From Natronohydrobacter sp. (lineage in GTDB: Bacteria; Pseudomonadota; Alphaproteobacteria; Rhodobacterales; Rhodobacteraceae): a stretch of DNA of 64,000 nt. Shown here in pieces: positions 42,672 through 51,609 of the stretch. The notes beneath the pieces were generated by a model. The model made no database searches, was not told the origin of the DNA, and saw only the letters and a program-made list of their open reading frames with translations. Where the stretch lies: contig JAUVXF010000004.1 in assembly GCA_030603695.1 (NCBI GenBank), forward strand, positions 62,001 through 126,000. Reading direction: 5' to 3'. The translations under genes were made by a program, and so were the position numbers. Positions within the stretch are counted from its first letter, which is position 1; each line of letters starts with the position of its first letter.

Positions 42672-43628
42672 TTAGCGCTGCGCTTGCGCGCGGGCGTAGG
42701 TGCGCTGGATGGCGTCGATCACGGCGTCCGGGCGGGCGTGGTGGGGCATATGCCCCACCCCGTCCAGCACTGTCAGGCGGGCGCTTTCCACCTCGCGTGC
42801 CAGCCGGGCTGCGTGAAATTCCAGCCCCACAGTGGTATCGGCGCTGCCATGCACCACCTCTATGGGCATTGTCAGGGCGGGATAGCCCGCAGCCATCGCC
42901 TCTACATGGCCTTTGAGGGCGTCAATCTGGTTGGCATTCAGGCGCAATTGGCCAAGGCGCAGTGTCAGATCAAGGCTCAGGTGGTCAAGATATCCCTCTG
43001 GCACAGGATCGGGTGCAAAGACACGCGTCAGGCCCCGTTCTATCGCGGCGCGTGGCGTCAGGCGGGCGACCAGCGGCAACACCAGATTTTGCCCCAAAGC
43101 CGAGGCCGAGAGCCGATACCACAGCCCCAATTCCCCCGGCCAGGGGTGTGAGGCGGGGGCAAGCAATGTCAGGCCCGCCACTGTGTCGGGCGCGCGCAAG
43201 GCCCATGCCAAAGCCACAGCCCCGCCATAGGAATGGCCCAGAATGATGGGTGTTTCCACCCCGATTTCGGCTGCCGCGCGGCGCAGGATATCGGCTTGTT
43301 CCAGCGGGCTTTGTGGCCCGCCAAAGCTGTCGGAAAACCCGAAACCCGGCCTGTCAAAGGCGATGATGCGGAAATCATTTTCCAGCCGTGCCATCAAATC
43401 AAAGCTGAAATCCCGCGCATTGCCATTCGCGCCGTGGATCATGACAAGATCCGGCCCTTGCCCGCGCAAGACCGCATGAACGCGCCCTTCCGGCAGGGTG
43501 ATAAACGCGCCCTCCGGTGCGGTTTGGGCGGTTGCGCCAGTGCCGTCTGGCGTGCTGGCACAGGCCGCCAAAAGCGCGGCTGTCAGGGCAAGCCCGAATC
43601 TATTGCTGGCCGATATTCGCAAGGTCAT
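42672..43628 (-). CDS. Alpha/beta hydrolase, lipoprotein
   Basis: 318 residues with a lipoprotein signal peptide ending in the lipobox LAAC (Cys23), then an alpha/beta hydrolase domain: oxyanion-hole HG in [13 protein letters not shown], nucleophile Ser in [16 protein letters not shown], and a late His in [13 protein letters not shown] with Asp in [11 protein letters not shown] periplasmic, membrane-tethered esterase or haloalkane-dehalogenase-like enzyme is likely; substrate unknown. Its first 29 bases overlap the 3' end of metA in another frame, so it is the last gene of a minus-strand unit. Confidence 0.88.
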   Translation of the reverse strand: MTLRISASNRFGLALTAALLAACASTPDGTGATAQTAPEGAFITLPEGRVHAVLRGQGPDLVMIHGANGNARDFSFDLMARLENDFRIIAFDRPGFGFSDSFGGPQSPLEQADILRRAAAEIGVETPIILGHSYGGAVALAWALRAPDTVAGLTLLAPASHPWPGELGLWYRLSASALGQNLVLPLVARLTPRAAIERGLTRVFAPDPVPEGYLDHLSLDLTLRLGQLRLNANQIDALKGHVEAMAAGYPALTMPIEVVHGSADTTVGLEFHAARLAREVESARLTVLDGVGHMPHHARPDAVIDAIQRTYARAQAQR

Positions 43629-44520
43629 ATGGTGTTGTCTGGTATATCTCGTTTATCCAGTTACCATATAGAAGATGTGCATGGCTTCGCCAGCGATTGA
43701 GGGGCGTTTTCAACGGATCGTCATCTGGATAGTAATTCAGCGGCACGTTGATGGGCTTTCCCGCTGCTATATCGCGGTCATATTCGTCTTTCAGCGTGGT
43801 GCTGTCATATTCGAAATGGTTGAAGATCATCAAGGCGCGGTGGCTTGGGTCTTCCACCAGACAGGGGCCAACCTGATCCGAGGCAATCAGGGTTCTGAGT
43901 GCGGGCACAGCGTCTAATTCATTCTGGCGCAATTCTGTCCAACGGCTGACAGGCACAAGCACATCATCCGAAAACCCCCGCAGATACTGAGAGGCGGGGG
44001 CCAGATTGCGGTGGCGGAAACACCCGAAAGCCTTGGCCGGCAGCATATGTTTGGGGATGGCGTGGAAATGCCACAGCATCGCCATTCCGCCCCAGCACAC
44101 ACCCAATGTCTGGTGCACATGGGTTTGCGTCCACTCGAAAACCTCGGTCAATTCCTGCCAATAGGTGACATCTTCATAGGGCAGATGCTCTATCGGGGCG
44201 CCGGTGATGATCAGCCCGTCAAAGCGCTCTGATTTCACCTCCTGAAAGGGGCGGTAGAATTCGGCCATATGTTCGGCGGCGGTGTTTTTGGTTTCATGCT
44301 CTGACATGCGGATCAGCGAGAATTCGATCTGCAAGGGCGTGGCCCCGATCAGCCGCGCAAATTGCGTTTCGGTCTGGATTTTCTTGGGCATGAGATTGAG
44401 CAGGCCAATGCGCAGGGGCCGGATATCCTGCCGCGCGGCGCGGGTGTCTTCCATGACCATGACGCCCTCGCGCTCCAACACCTGATAGGCGGGCAGATTG
44501 GCGGGAAGGGTTATTGGCAT
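43600..44520 (-). CDS. metA: Homoserine O-acyltransferase MetA; acetyl-CoA use predicted
   Basis: Acylates homoserine, first step of methionine synthesis. 306 residues; catalytic Cys142 ([10 protein letters not shown]), His235 and Glu237 (FNHFEYDS) align with the characterised MetA enzymes. The position that sets acyl-CoA choice, residue 111, is Glu ([11 protein letters not shown]), the state described for acetyl-CoA-using MetA; succinyl-CoA enzymes have Gly there. The start lies only 9 bases after the ATPase gene, so the SAM-II riboswitch often found before alphaproteobacterial metA is absent here. The 3' end overlaps the lipoprotein hydrolase gene. Confidence 0.95.
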   Translation of the reverse strand: MPITLPANLPAYQVLEREGVMVMEDTRAARQDIRPLRIGLLNLMPKKIQTETQFARLIGATPLQIEFSLIRMSEHETKNTAAEHMAEFYRPFQEVKSERFDGLIITGAPIEHLPYEDVTYWQELTEVFEWTQTHVHQTLGVCWGGMAMLWHFHAIPKHMLPAKAFGCFRHRNLAPASQYLRGFSDDVLVPVSRWTELRQNELDAVPALRTLIASDQVGPCLVEDPSHRALMIFNHFEYDSTTLKDEYDRDIAAGKPINVPLNYYPDDDPLKTPLNRWRSHAHLLYGNWINEIYQTTPYDLANIGQQ

Positions 44521-44529
44521 CTCACATCC

Positions 44530-45387
44530 TCACTTCGGTAATCTGGTCGCAATCAGCGCGGCGAAATCCTCTGCGCCGCGCAAATTCGCCACCTCTTCGG
44601 CCGTGACGCTCACGCCCCAATTGCGCGCCATGGCCGCGTAACGCGGCGCACGATGGGCCAGAGCGCGCGCATATGTCCAGCGCACAAAGGCGTCGGGGTC
44701 TATGGCATTCTCTGCAAGCCCGGTTTCGCGTTGGTAATCCGCCCATGCCATTTGCAGAAATTGCGGCTGGTAATACATGGGCTTGGGCGCGCGATCAAAC
44801 CGGCGGATCAATTCTGCCGTATGCGCCTCTGACCCCTTGATCCAGATGGGCAGCACATGGCGTGCAAGCTGGCACATCAGGGGATCATCCGGGTTGTCGG
44901 GGTCGATCACTTCGCAGATCGAACCGCCCGTATCGCAGATAAAATTTGAATAGCCATACAGGGCCTCTGCGCGGGCAATGAAATGCGGGGTATCGGCAAG
45001 GGCCGCGATTTCGGCGCTGCGGTGCTGATCTTGCCGCAGCATGTATTCGGCAAAGGGCAGCCCGCCCTTGTCGGGATTGCCCGGCTTGCCCAGATAGGTG
45101 GAGAGCGGCGCGAGATTGTCAAAGGTGATGTTCGAGCTGATATACACCGAATCCGACAGCAGCAATTCGCGCAAAAGCGGCACTTTCATCGCCTCACGCT
45201 TGAAATTATCGGCAATGAATTCGCCCATATAGCGCGTGCCGATGCGGTAATCGATAGAGTAATGGAACCAATCTCCCCCCTCGCGCAGCAGATTGGCCAG
45301 ATGGGTCTTGCCAAGGCCCGACATGCCAAACAGCATCACATGCTTGCGCGGGGCATTCAGCCAGTCGGTTGCGGTGGGGTAAAGCAT
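44530..45387 (-). CDS. P-loop ATPase or kinase-like protein
   Basis: 285 residues with a Walker A loop at the N-terminus (LFGMSGLGKTHLANLL). A conserved YSIDYRIGTRYMGEF follows, where the Asp-Arg arrangement recalls nucleotide kinases. Further conserved-looking stretches are FICDTGGSICEVIDPDNP and MYYQPQFLQMAWADYQRE. No transmembrane or DNA-binding segment. Similar unnamed ATPases occur widely in alphaproteobacteria; the substrate is unknown. It lies 9 bases ahead of metA and 72 bases behind the penicillin acylase gene, probably in one transcript. Confidence 0.8.
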   Translation of the reverse strand: MLYPTATDWLNAPRKHVMLFGMSGLGKTHLANLLREGGDWFHYSIDYRIGTRYMGEFIADNFKREAMKVPLLRELLLSDSVYISSNITFDNLAPLSTYLGKPGNPDKGGLPFAEYMLRQDQHRSAEIAALADTPHFIARAEALYGYSNFICDTGGSICEVIDPDNPDDPLMCQLARHVLPIWIKGSEAHTAELIRRFDRAPKPMYYQPQFLQMAWADYQRETGLAENAIDPDAFVRWTYARALAHRAPRYAAMARNWGVSVTAEEVANLRGAEDFAALIATRLPK

Positions 45388-45459
45388 GGGGCCATTTCCT
45401 TGGAAAATCCTGACATCTGCCTAGCCAGTAGGGTGGATTTGGTCAATGCCAGAGCAATG

Positions 45460-47922
45460 TTACTCTGCTTCGGGCCGCAACCGCGTAATCCCCACAGCGC
45501 CGCCGCGTGCCAGATCGGGATCAAGCGTCATGGGGATATATTCGCCACGCCGCCACAGATCGCCCAGATCGTCGTAATGGCGTGAAAGGGGGTGGCCTGA
45601 TTGCCCGGTAGAGAGGATGAAAACCGAACTTTCGGGATCGGCAAAATCATAAACCCCGCGATACACCGCCCCATGCACATTGGCGAAAGGATCAGGGTCG
45701 CGCCCGGAGGTGCGCGCGCGCATCAGCGTGTGATCGCCCCCGGAGGTGGATTGGCGGATATTGACGAAATGGCGCACAAGCGGCACCTCGCCCAGCACCG
45801 AATGGCGATGTGTGGCGATATGGGCATCGCCCCAGCGCCAGCTTTCCACGGCCTCGCCATACCGCTCTGTCAGGCGCAACAGCGCCTCGTCCAGCGCGGC
45901 GATGGCGATTTCTGTGCAGGTTTCCGTAACCGAGGATTGCACGATATTGCACCAGATCCCGGCCCCGTTGGTGTTGCGAAAGACGCGCTCTATGAAAATC
46001 GGTTCTACATGGGTAAAGGCCTCTGCCAGCGGGCCAAGCTCGTCGCGGATCAGCCGTGTTTGCAGTTCTCGCATCCATGCCGCATAGATCAGCGGCTCTG
46101 GCAGATGTTCGTTCATCTCGCCATTCCAGTCGGCCAAAAGGCGCAGCGCGCGTTGGCGCAGATGGGCGCGGGTTCCTGCGGGCGCGGCCTCGCCGGAAAA
46201 CCACAGATCGGCGGCAACCAGTGGCAGCAGCAGGCGCGCTGCCGGGCTGACAGTATCCAGCTGCGCTTCAATGAAGCTGTCGCGCGTATGCACATTTCGG
46301 GTGCGCATGAGATGGGAAAACCGCTCTATCCGCTGGGTATCGCCCCAATCATGGCTGACATGCAGCGGAAAGGGGCGTTCCAGAAGCTTGTTGTTGGTAT
46401 TGCCCAAAATCCCGCTTTCAGGGTCTATGAAGCGCGGGTTGGCGGCATAGGGCAGCGTTCCCTGCCAGCGGTTTTCCTGCACCCAGCCCGGCGCGGGCAT
46501 CCGCCCTTGGGTGTCATGCTCTGCGCTGCGGCGGGGCAGGTGGCCGATGGTTTGCAGCGCCACGCGGTCTGGCGTGGCCAGCATCAGGTTCAGAGAGGGG
46601 GCGACGAACAACTCTCCCACCGCCAGCGCCTCGTCCAGCGATTGCGCACGCATCAGCCGGATTGCGGCGGTCATGCTGGTATCGGCGGCGCTGAGCGCTG
46701 TCCAGCCAAGGGCGGCGACATGGCCGGGCGGGGTGACTGTGGCCAGATCGAACAATGCGCCTGACAGGATCGGGCCATTCTCGCTCCATCTCAGGGTCAG
46801 GGTCACGGGTTCTGCATCCTTTATGCGGATGATGGAGCCACGGGTTTCAAACTCTGCCCAGCCATCTGGGCTGCGGTAAAGTTCTGGAGTGTCGGGGTTC
46901 AATTCTTCCATGAAGATATCGCTGTCATCGGCATAGGAAGAGGTGATGCCCCATCCCAAAGCCTCTGATCGGCCCGACAGAATGGCCGGTATCCCCGGAA
47001 TGCTGGCCCCGATCACCCCGCCCGACGACAAGTCCAGCCGCGCCAGATACATCAGCGCGGGCGCTTGCAGGCCCAGATGCGGATCATTGGCCAAAAGCGC
47101 GCCATCAGAGGCCGCGCGCGCAGGGGTTGCGGCAAAGCTGTTCGAGGCCCCGGCCAGCGCTGGCGGCGCAAAGGGCATGAACGGATCCTCCAGCGCGCTG
47201 AACTGGGTGCTGGGCGCAAGCGTGGGAAAGAGGGTTGCATAATCAGGCAGCGCGGCAACGCCCACGCCCGGCGCATCTGGCAAAAGATCGCGCAGCCGTT
47301 CGGGTGCAACCAGCGCAGAGGCGCGCGCGCGCAGCACTTCGCCCGCGATATGGCTGTTCAGCTGCACCGCAAGAAGCTTCAGAATGGCCAGACTGTCGGC
47401 GGGCTGCCAAAGCGGCATTTCGGCAGTGAACACAAAGAATTCCGGCGCCCCGCGCCCGCGTGCGCGCGCATTGGTGGCCATAAGCCACGCATTCACCCCC
47501 GCCGCATAGGCTTCAAGTGCGGCGATTGTCTGGGGGTCTTGCACCGCCAGAGAGTCCCGCGCCAGCGTGTAGATATCCAGCCTGCGCATCAACTCGTCGG
47601 TGCGCAAGCTGCGCTGGCCGAACATTTCCGACAACCGCCCCTGCGCGGTGCGCCGCAGCATCTGCATTTGCCACAGCCTGTCTTGCGCATGCGCAAAGCC
47701 CAGTCCGAAAAACACATCTTCATCCTGCTCGGCAAAGATATGGGGCACGTTATGGGTATTGCGCACGATCTCCACCTCTCCGGCCAGCCCCGGCAGGGTG
47801 AAGCTCTCGTTGTAATTGGGCAGAGAGCGCGAGAGGAAGAAATACACCCCGAACCCGACAAGCACCGCAAGTGCGGCGAAAACTCCAAATATTCTCAAAA
47901 GCCAGCGAAACAGGGTGAACAT
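45460..47922 (-). CDS. Penicillin acylase family protein
   Basis: Ntn-hydrolase that cleaves amide bonds of penicillins, acyl-homoserine lactones or related compounds; substrate not readable. 820 residues: an N-terminal membrane anchor (WLLRIFGVFAALAVLVGFGV), alpha-chain start EIVRNTHNVPHIFAEQDEDV with GLGFAHAQDRLWQM, then the self-cleavage site LAGASNSFAATP in which Ser260 would become the N-terminal nucleophile. DGALLANDPHLGL follows. Late motifs include NTNGAG and SGGDHTLMRA. The start MFTLFRWL was preferred over an in-frame ATG 24 codons upstream. Confidence 0.92.
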   Translation of the reverse strand: MFTLFRWLLRIFGVFAALAVLVGFGVYFFLSRSLPNYNESFTLPGLAGEVEIVRNTHNVPHIFAEQDEDVFFGLGFAHAQDRLWQMQMLRRTAQGRLSEMFGQRSLRTDELMRRLDIYTLARDSLAVQDPQTIAALEAYAAGVNAWLMATNARARGRGAPEFFVFTAEMPLWQPADSLAILKLLAVQLNSHIAGEVLRARASALVAPERLRDLLPDAPGVGVAALPDYATLFPTLAPSTQFSALEDPFMPFAPPALAGASNSFAATPARAASDGALLANDPHLGLQAPALMYLARLDLSSGGVIGASIPGIPAILSGRSEALGWGITSSYADDSDIFMEELNPDTPELYRSPDGWAEFETRGSIIRIKDAEPVTLTLRWSENGPILSGALFDLATVTPPGHVAALGWTALSAADTSMTAAIRLMRAQSLDEALAVGELFVAPSLNLMLATPDRVALQTIGHLPRRSAEHDTQGRMPAPGWVQENRWQGTLPYAANPRFIDPESGILGNTNNKLLERPFPLHVSHDWGDTQRIERFSHLMRTRNVHTRDSFIEAQLDTVSPAARLLLPLVAADLWFSGEAAPAGTRAHLRQRALRLLADWNGEMNEHLPEPLIYAAWMRELQTRLIRDELGPLAEAFTHVEPIFIERVFRNTNGAGIWCNIVQSSVTETCTEIAIAALDEALLRLTERYGEAVESWRWGDAHIATHRHSVLGEVPLVRHFVNIRQSTSGGDHTLMRARTSGRDPDPFANVHGAVYRGVYDFADPESSVFILSTGQSGHPLSRHYDDLGDLWRRGEYIPMTLDPDLARGGAVGITRLRPEAE

Positions 47923-48018
47923 GGGTGAAAATGGGTCTTTGTGTTGACGGTGGGTGTGGCGCTGATAGGTATTGCTCCTGCGCGCAAAGCGCAATCACAA
48001 GAATTCGAGGGGGATGCA

Positions 48019-48897
48019 ATGGCAAGAGTGGCGTTTCTGGGGTTGGGGGTGATGGGCGGGCCAATGGCTGCCCATCTGGCGCGCGCGGGCCATCAGGTGA
48101 CAGTCTATAACCGCACGGCTGCGAAAGCAGAAGCATGGGTTGCGGCCAATGGCGGGCGGGCCGCCGCAACGCCTTATGAGGCCGCGCAGGGTGCGGAATT
48201 TGTCATGGCCTGCGTGGGCAATGATGATGATCTGCGCGCCGTCTGTCTGGGGGAGGCGGGCGCATTTGCCGCAATGACCAAGGGTGCGCTGTTTGTGGAT
48301 CACACCACCGTTTCAGCGCAGGTCACCAGAGAGCTATACGCCACCGCGCAGGCGCAGGGGCTAGGCTTTGTGGATGCGCCGGTTTCGGGCGGGCAGGCCG
48401 GTGCGGAAAATGGTGTTCTCTCCATCATGTGCGGCGGCGATGCGGCGGATTTCGCGCGCGCAGAGCCTGTGATGGCCGCCTATGCCCGTATTGCCAAGCG
48501 TATGGGCGATAGTGGCGCGGGCCAGATTGCCAAGATGATGAACCAGATTTGCATTGCCGGGCTTGTTCAGGGCCTGTCAGAGGCGCTGCATTTCGGCGAA
48601 AAAGCGGGCATGGACGGGCGCGCGGTGGTCGAGGTGATCTCTCAGGGCGCGGCGGGATCGTGGCAGATGGCCAATCGCCATGCGACCATGCTGGACGGCG
48701 CGTTCAACCATGGCTTTGCCGTGGATTGGATGCGCAAGGATCTGGGCATCTGCCTGGCCGCTGCCGATGAAATTGGCGCATCATTGCCGGTAACAGCGCT
48801 GGTGGACCAGTTTTACAAAGAGGTGCAGGCCATGGGCGGCGGGCGCTGGGATACCTCGGCGCTGATTGCCCGGCTGCGCAAACTGGGGGGCGCGTGA
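48019..48897 (+). CDS. NAD(P)-dependent 3-hydroxyisobutyrate dehydrogenase family oxidoreductase
   Basis: 292-residue beta-hydroxyacid dehydrogenase. Rossmann motif GLGVMGGPMAAHLARAGHQV at the N-terminus, substrate-site VDAPVSGGQAGAENG, catalytic Lys in GQIAKMMNQICIAG and the C-terminal DWMRKDLGICLAAADEIG. Members reduce or oxidise 3-hydroxyisobutyrate, tartronate semialdehyde, or aldehydes such as succinic semialdehyde (GLYR1-like); the exact substrate is open. The ATG follows GAGGGGG. Its stop TGA overlaps the first base of the gamma carbonic anhydrase ATG. Confidence 0.9.
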   Translation: MARVAFLGLGVMGGPMAAHLARAGHQVTVYNRTAAKAEAWVAANGGRAAATPYEAAQGAEFVMACVGNDDDLRAVCLGEAGAFAAMTKGALFVDHTTVSAQVTRELYATAQAQGLGFVDAPVSGGQAGAENGVLSIMCGGDAADFARAEPVMAAYARIAKRMGDSGAGQIAKMMNQICIAGLVQGLSEALHFGEKAGMDGRAVVEVISQGAAGSWQMANRHATMLDGAFNHGFAVDWMRKDLGICLAAADEIGASLPVTALVDQFYKEVQAMGGGRWDTSALIARLRKLGGA

Positions 48898-49424
48898 TGC
48901 TGTATGAACTGGCAGGCCATCGCCCCCGCGTGCCGGAGAGTGGCGATTACTGGGTGGCACCGGGCGCGCATGTGATTGGCAATGTGCATCTGGGCGAAGG
49001 GGTTTCCATCTGGTTCAACACCACGCTGCGCGGCGATAACGAGCCGTTGGAGATTGGCGAGGGTACCAATATTCAGGAAAGCTGCGTGCTGCATACCGAT
49101 ATGGGCTATCCGCTGCGCATTGGCGCGCAATGCACCATTGGCCACAAGGCCATGCTGCATGGCTGCACCATTGGCGAGGGTTCGTTGATCGGGATGGGGG
49201 CCACGGTGCTCAATGGCGCGGTGATCGGCAAGGGCTGTCTGATCGGGGCAGGGGCGCTTGTCACCGAAGGCAAGGTCATTCCTGATGGCGCCTTGGTCAT
49301 GGGGGCGCCGGGGCGCGTGGTGCGCCAGTTGGACAGTGCGGCGCAGGCGCGGCTATTGGCCTCTGCCGAAGGCTACCGCGCGAATATGCGCCGCTACCGG
49401 GAGGGGCTTGTCGCGCTGGGGTAA
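48897..49424 (+). CDS. Gamma carbonic anhydrase family protein
   Basis: 175 residues forming a left-handed beta-helix of hexapeptide repeats (GVSIWFNTTLRGDNEPLEIG, GSLIGMGATVLNGAVIGKGC). The zinc-ligand histidines of the family appear in CVLHTDMG and IGHKAMLHGC. Homologues (PaaY, CaiE, YrdA) hydrate CO2 or act as thioesterase-like helpers; activity here is uncertain. The GTG one codon upstream is an alternative start. Coupled by stop/start overlap to the dehydrogenase gene. Confidence 0.92.
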   Translation: MLYELAGHRPRVPESGDYWVAPGAHVIGNVHLGEGVSIWFNTTLRGDNEPLEIGEGTNIQESCVLHTDMGYPLRIGAQCTIGHKAMLHGCTIGEGSLIGMGATVLNGAVIGKGCLIGAGALVTEGKVIPDGALVMGAPGRVVRQLDSAAQARLLASAEGYRANMRRYREGLVALG

Positions 49425-49504
49425 TGGCCGCTACCTGACGGGGGGGCGCTATCAGGAGGGGCAGGTTTTTGGGGGGGGTAGGGACGGTCAGGGCTGATCG
49501 CCAT

Positions 49505-49675
49505 GCGCGGAATCAAGGGCTTTAGCCCGCCGCGCATCGCCGGGCCGCCCCCCGGCACGGCGATTTGGCTGCCACTAGTGCTTAGCCTGAGTTTCGTTCG
49601 GACTTTGCCGCCATAAAGTGACATAGCCCCGCGGGTGGATCGCCGCACCGCGGCCCAGCGCTGCGCGGCTTTGCG
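49505..49675 (+). repeat. Dispersed intergenic repeat, copy 2 (about 170 bp)
   Basis: Same orientation as copy 1 at 15937-16106. Shared blocks in order: GCGCGGAATCAAGG, CCGCCGCGC, a 31-base block at 49542-49572, TAGCCTGAGTTTCG, CGGACTTTGCCGCCATAAAG, GGATCGCCGCACCGCGGCCC and CGCTGCGCGGCTTTGCG. It lies between the converging ends of the gamma carbonic anhydrase and UbiH-type genes, as copy 1 lies between two converging ends. The 285-base gap holds nothing else that I recognise. Confidence 0.85.
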
Positions 49676-49709
49676 CCCGCGCATGGGGCATTTGGGTAAG
49701 CCCGCCGCT

Positions 49710-50900
49710 CTAGCGCACGCCGATTCCCATTTGCATCAGCGCATGGCGGATGGGTTTGCTGGAATACATCACATCCAGCATCTTGGCGCGGGCATCGCGC
49801 AGGGGCTGCGCCTCTATCATCGAGGCACGGTTGAGCATGCCCACCCCCGCCACGCGCAGGGCGACATCGGGATAGCGTTTGCGCTGATAGGCGGCCAGCA
49901 TCGCGGGGCTGCCCAGCCCTTCTGGCGTGGCCAGATCCAGCAGCGCGCCCAGATCGGCCAGCGACATGTTCAACCCCTGCGCGCCAATCGGGGGCACGAC
50001 ATGGGCGGCCTCTGCCATAAGCGCTGTGCGTTCGCCCACAAAGCGCGTGGCGATCTGGCTGATGATGGGCCAGACTGTCCGGCGCGAGGCCAGCTTCAAC
50101 GGCCCGAACAGCCCGCAAGAGCGCGTGTTCATCTCTGCCTCAAACGCCTCTGGCGGCAGCGCCGCCAGCCGTGCCACCTCACGCCCGGTTTCCATCCAGA
50201 CAATCGCGGAGCAGGGCGTGCCATCCCGGTCAGGCAGGGGAACAAAGGTGAAAGGGCCTCCAGAGCGGTGAATCTCTGTCGAAACATTCTCATGCGGTTG
50301 GGGATGCGTGACCGCAAAAGCCAGCGCCTTTTGCCCAAAGCGCGTGGTGCGCACGCCGATGCCAAGCGCCGCGCGCATGGGTGAATTGCGCCCATCTGCC
50401 GCCACCAATAGCCGTGCTACAACCTGTGTGCCATCAGACAGCCCGATCAGGGCCGCGGTTTCGCGCGTGGTCAGGGTGCGCGTGCCAATGCCGGGGCGGA
50501 AGGTGACATTGGGCAATTCGGCCAGCCGCGCCGCACATTCGCGCTTGAGCAGCCAGTTGGGCAGGTTCCAGCCAAAAGGCTGGTCAGAGATATCGGCGGC
50601 GTCAAAAGCGTGGCTGACGCGCGGCTCTGGCTGCACCCCCCCGGCATCGACAATGCGCATCACCTGCAAGGGCATCGCATGGGCCTGAAAGCGCGCCCAA
50701 AGCCCTGCCGCGTCCAGCACCTTTATAGACGGCTGCAAAAACGCGGTGCTGCGCAGATCAGAGGCCGGGTCGGCCTCTGCCATGATGGGGGGGGTGGGAT
50801 CGACACAGAGAACCGAATAGCCCGCGCTGCCAAAGGCGGCAGCGGCTGTCATGCCAGCTATGCCCCCACCGGAAACCACAATATCATATGTCTCGCGCAT
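49710..50900 (-). CDS. UbiH/UbiF-family FAD-dependent hydroxylase
   Basis: 396-residue flavoprotein monooxygenase of the ubiquinone-synthesis group. FAD motif IVVSGGGIAGMTAAAAFGSAG at the N-terminus, the DG motif in LLVAADGRNSPMRAALGI, and the third motif ALMAEAAHVVPPIGAQGLN. In that third motif the usual Gly-Asp before AAH is Ala-Glu. Probably hydroxylates the benzoquinone ring of a ubiquinone precursor, or a similar aromatic. The start MRETYDIVV is preferred over an in-frame ATG 26 codons upstream. Confidence 0.9.
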   Translation of the reverse strand: MRETYDIVVSGGGIAGMTAAAAFGSAGYSVLCVDPTPPIMAEADPASDLRSTAFLQPSIKVLDAAGLWARFQAHAMPLQVMRIVDAGGVQPEPRVSHAFDAADISDQPFGWNLPNWLLKRECAARLAELPNVTFRPGIGTRTLTTRETAALIGLSDGTQVVARLLVAADGRNSPMRAALGIGVRTTRFGQKALAFAVTHPQPHENVSTEIHRSGGPFTFVPLPDRDGTPCSAIVWMETGREVARLAALPPEAFEAEMNTRSCGLFGPLKLASRRTVWPIISQIATRFVGERTALMAEAAHVVPPIGAQGLNMSLADLGALLDLATPEGLGSPAMLAAYQRKRYPDVALRVAGVGMLNRASMIEAQPLRDARAKMLDVMYSSKPIRHALMQMGIGVR

Positions 50901-51005
50901 CTTTGCCGCCTTGATTGCCCTGCCTGATTGTAGCTTGGGCTGGCGCGGGCGCAATGCGGCATGTGGAAGCGGCGGCAATAGGGCGCCTTGCCCGCGCCAC
51001 GCGCC

Positions 51006-51215
51006 CTAGCCCGATACGATCAGGATCAACACCACCACCATGAAAAACGCAGCCCCCACCATGACCGCCACAATACCGGGCAGGCCCCAGACCATGCCGG
51101 AAATCACCAGCGCATTCAAAAACACCATCAGCGCGGCCCAGATGGGCCAGGGTTCATCTTCCTTGCGCCAATCATTGGGTTTGGGGTGGGTTGTTTTGCT
51201 GTGCAGCGCGGCCAT
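51006..51215 (-). CDS. Small membrane protein, tandem paralogue A
   Basis: 69 residues, MAALHSKTTHPKPNDWRKED then PWPIWAALMVFLNALVISGM and GLPGIVAVMVGAAFFMVVVL: two membrane helices joined by a short Gly turn, ending LILIVSG. GGAGTG upstream of the ATG. It shares the pattern PW-x-IWAA...G-x-x-G-[IL]-VAVMV...[IV]-x-G with the protein of 51330-51530, so the two are tandem paralogues 114 bases apart. I do not recognise a named family. Confidence 0.75.
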   Translation of the reverse strand: MAALHSKTTHPKPNDWRKEDEPWPIWAALMVFLNALVISGMVWGLPGIVAVMVGAAFFMVVVLILIVSG

Positions 51216-51329
51216 GAGATACACTCCGATAAAGATTTACCGGGGATATATGTTTCGGCCTGCGCGCCGTCAGCACGGCAGATTGACGCGCGACCAAAGC
51301 GCGCAGCCTAATGGGGCCGCGCCGCGCGC

Positions 51330-51530
51330 CTAGCCGAAAACGATAAAGCTGAGCAGGACAAGCATTCCCAGCGCAGCGGGAACCATGACGGCCACCAGCC
51401 CGGCCACGCCCAGTGTTGCAACGGCTACCCCAAGGGCCACGATCACACATAGGATTGCGGCCCAAATGCCCCAAGGCTCTGGCCGGCGGGCTGTGGCGGG
51501 GGGATGGGCAGATGCTGCGGTGGTGGTCAT
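51330..51530 (-). CDS. Small membrane protein, tandem paralogue B
   Basis: 66 residues, MTTTAASAHPPATARRPEP, then WGIWAAILCVIVALGVAVAT and GVAGLVAVMVPAALGMLVLL, closing SFIVFG. Same two-helix plan and conserved residues as its neighbour at 51006-51215. The start ATG follows GGAGGAA at 51536-51542; the long in-frame opening to 51839 lies over the HAD gene and is not used. Function unknown; the duplicated pair may form a small membrane complex. Confidence 0.72.
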   Translation of the reverse strand: MTTTAASAHPPATARRPEPWGIWAAILCVIVALGVAVATLGVAGLVAVMVPAALGMLVLLSFIVFG

Positions 51531-51609
51531 GGCGCGTTCCTCCAGAAATGATGCGCGCTGCATATGCGAATTTATGCTGCAATGCAGCATGACACGATGC
51601 CGCAGCGGG

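Noticed and set aside
44521-44529. SAM-II riboswitch upstream of metA
   Set aside because: There are only 9 bases between the ATPase stop codon and the metA start.
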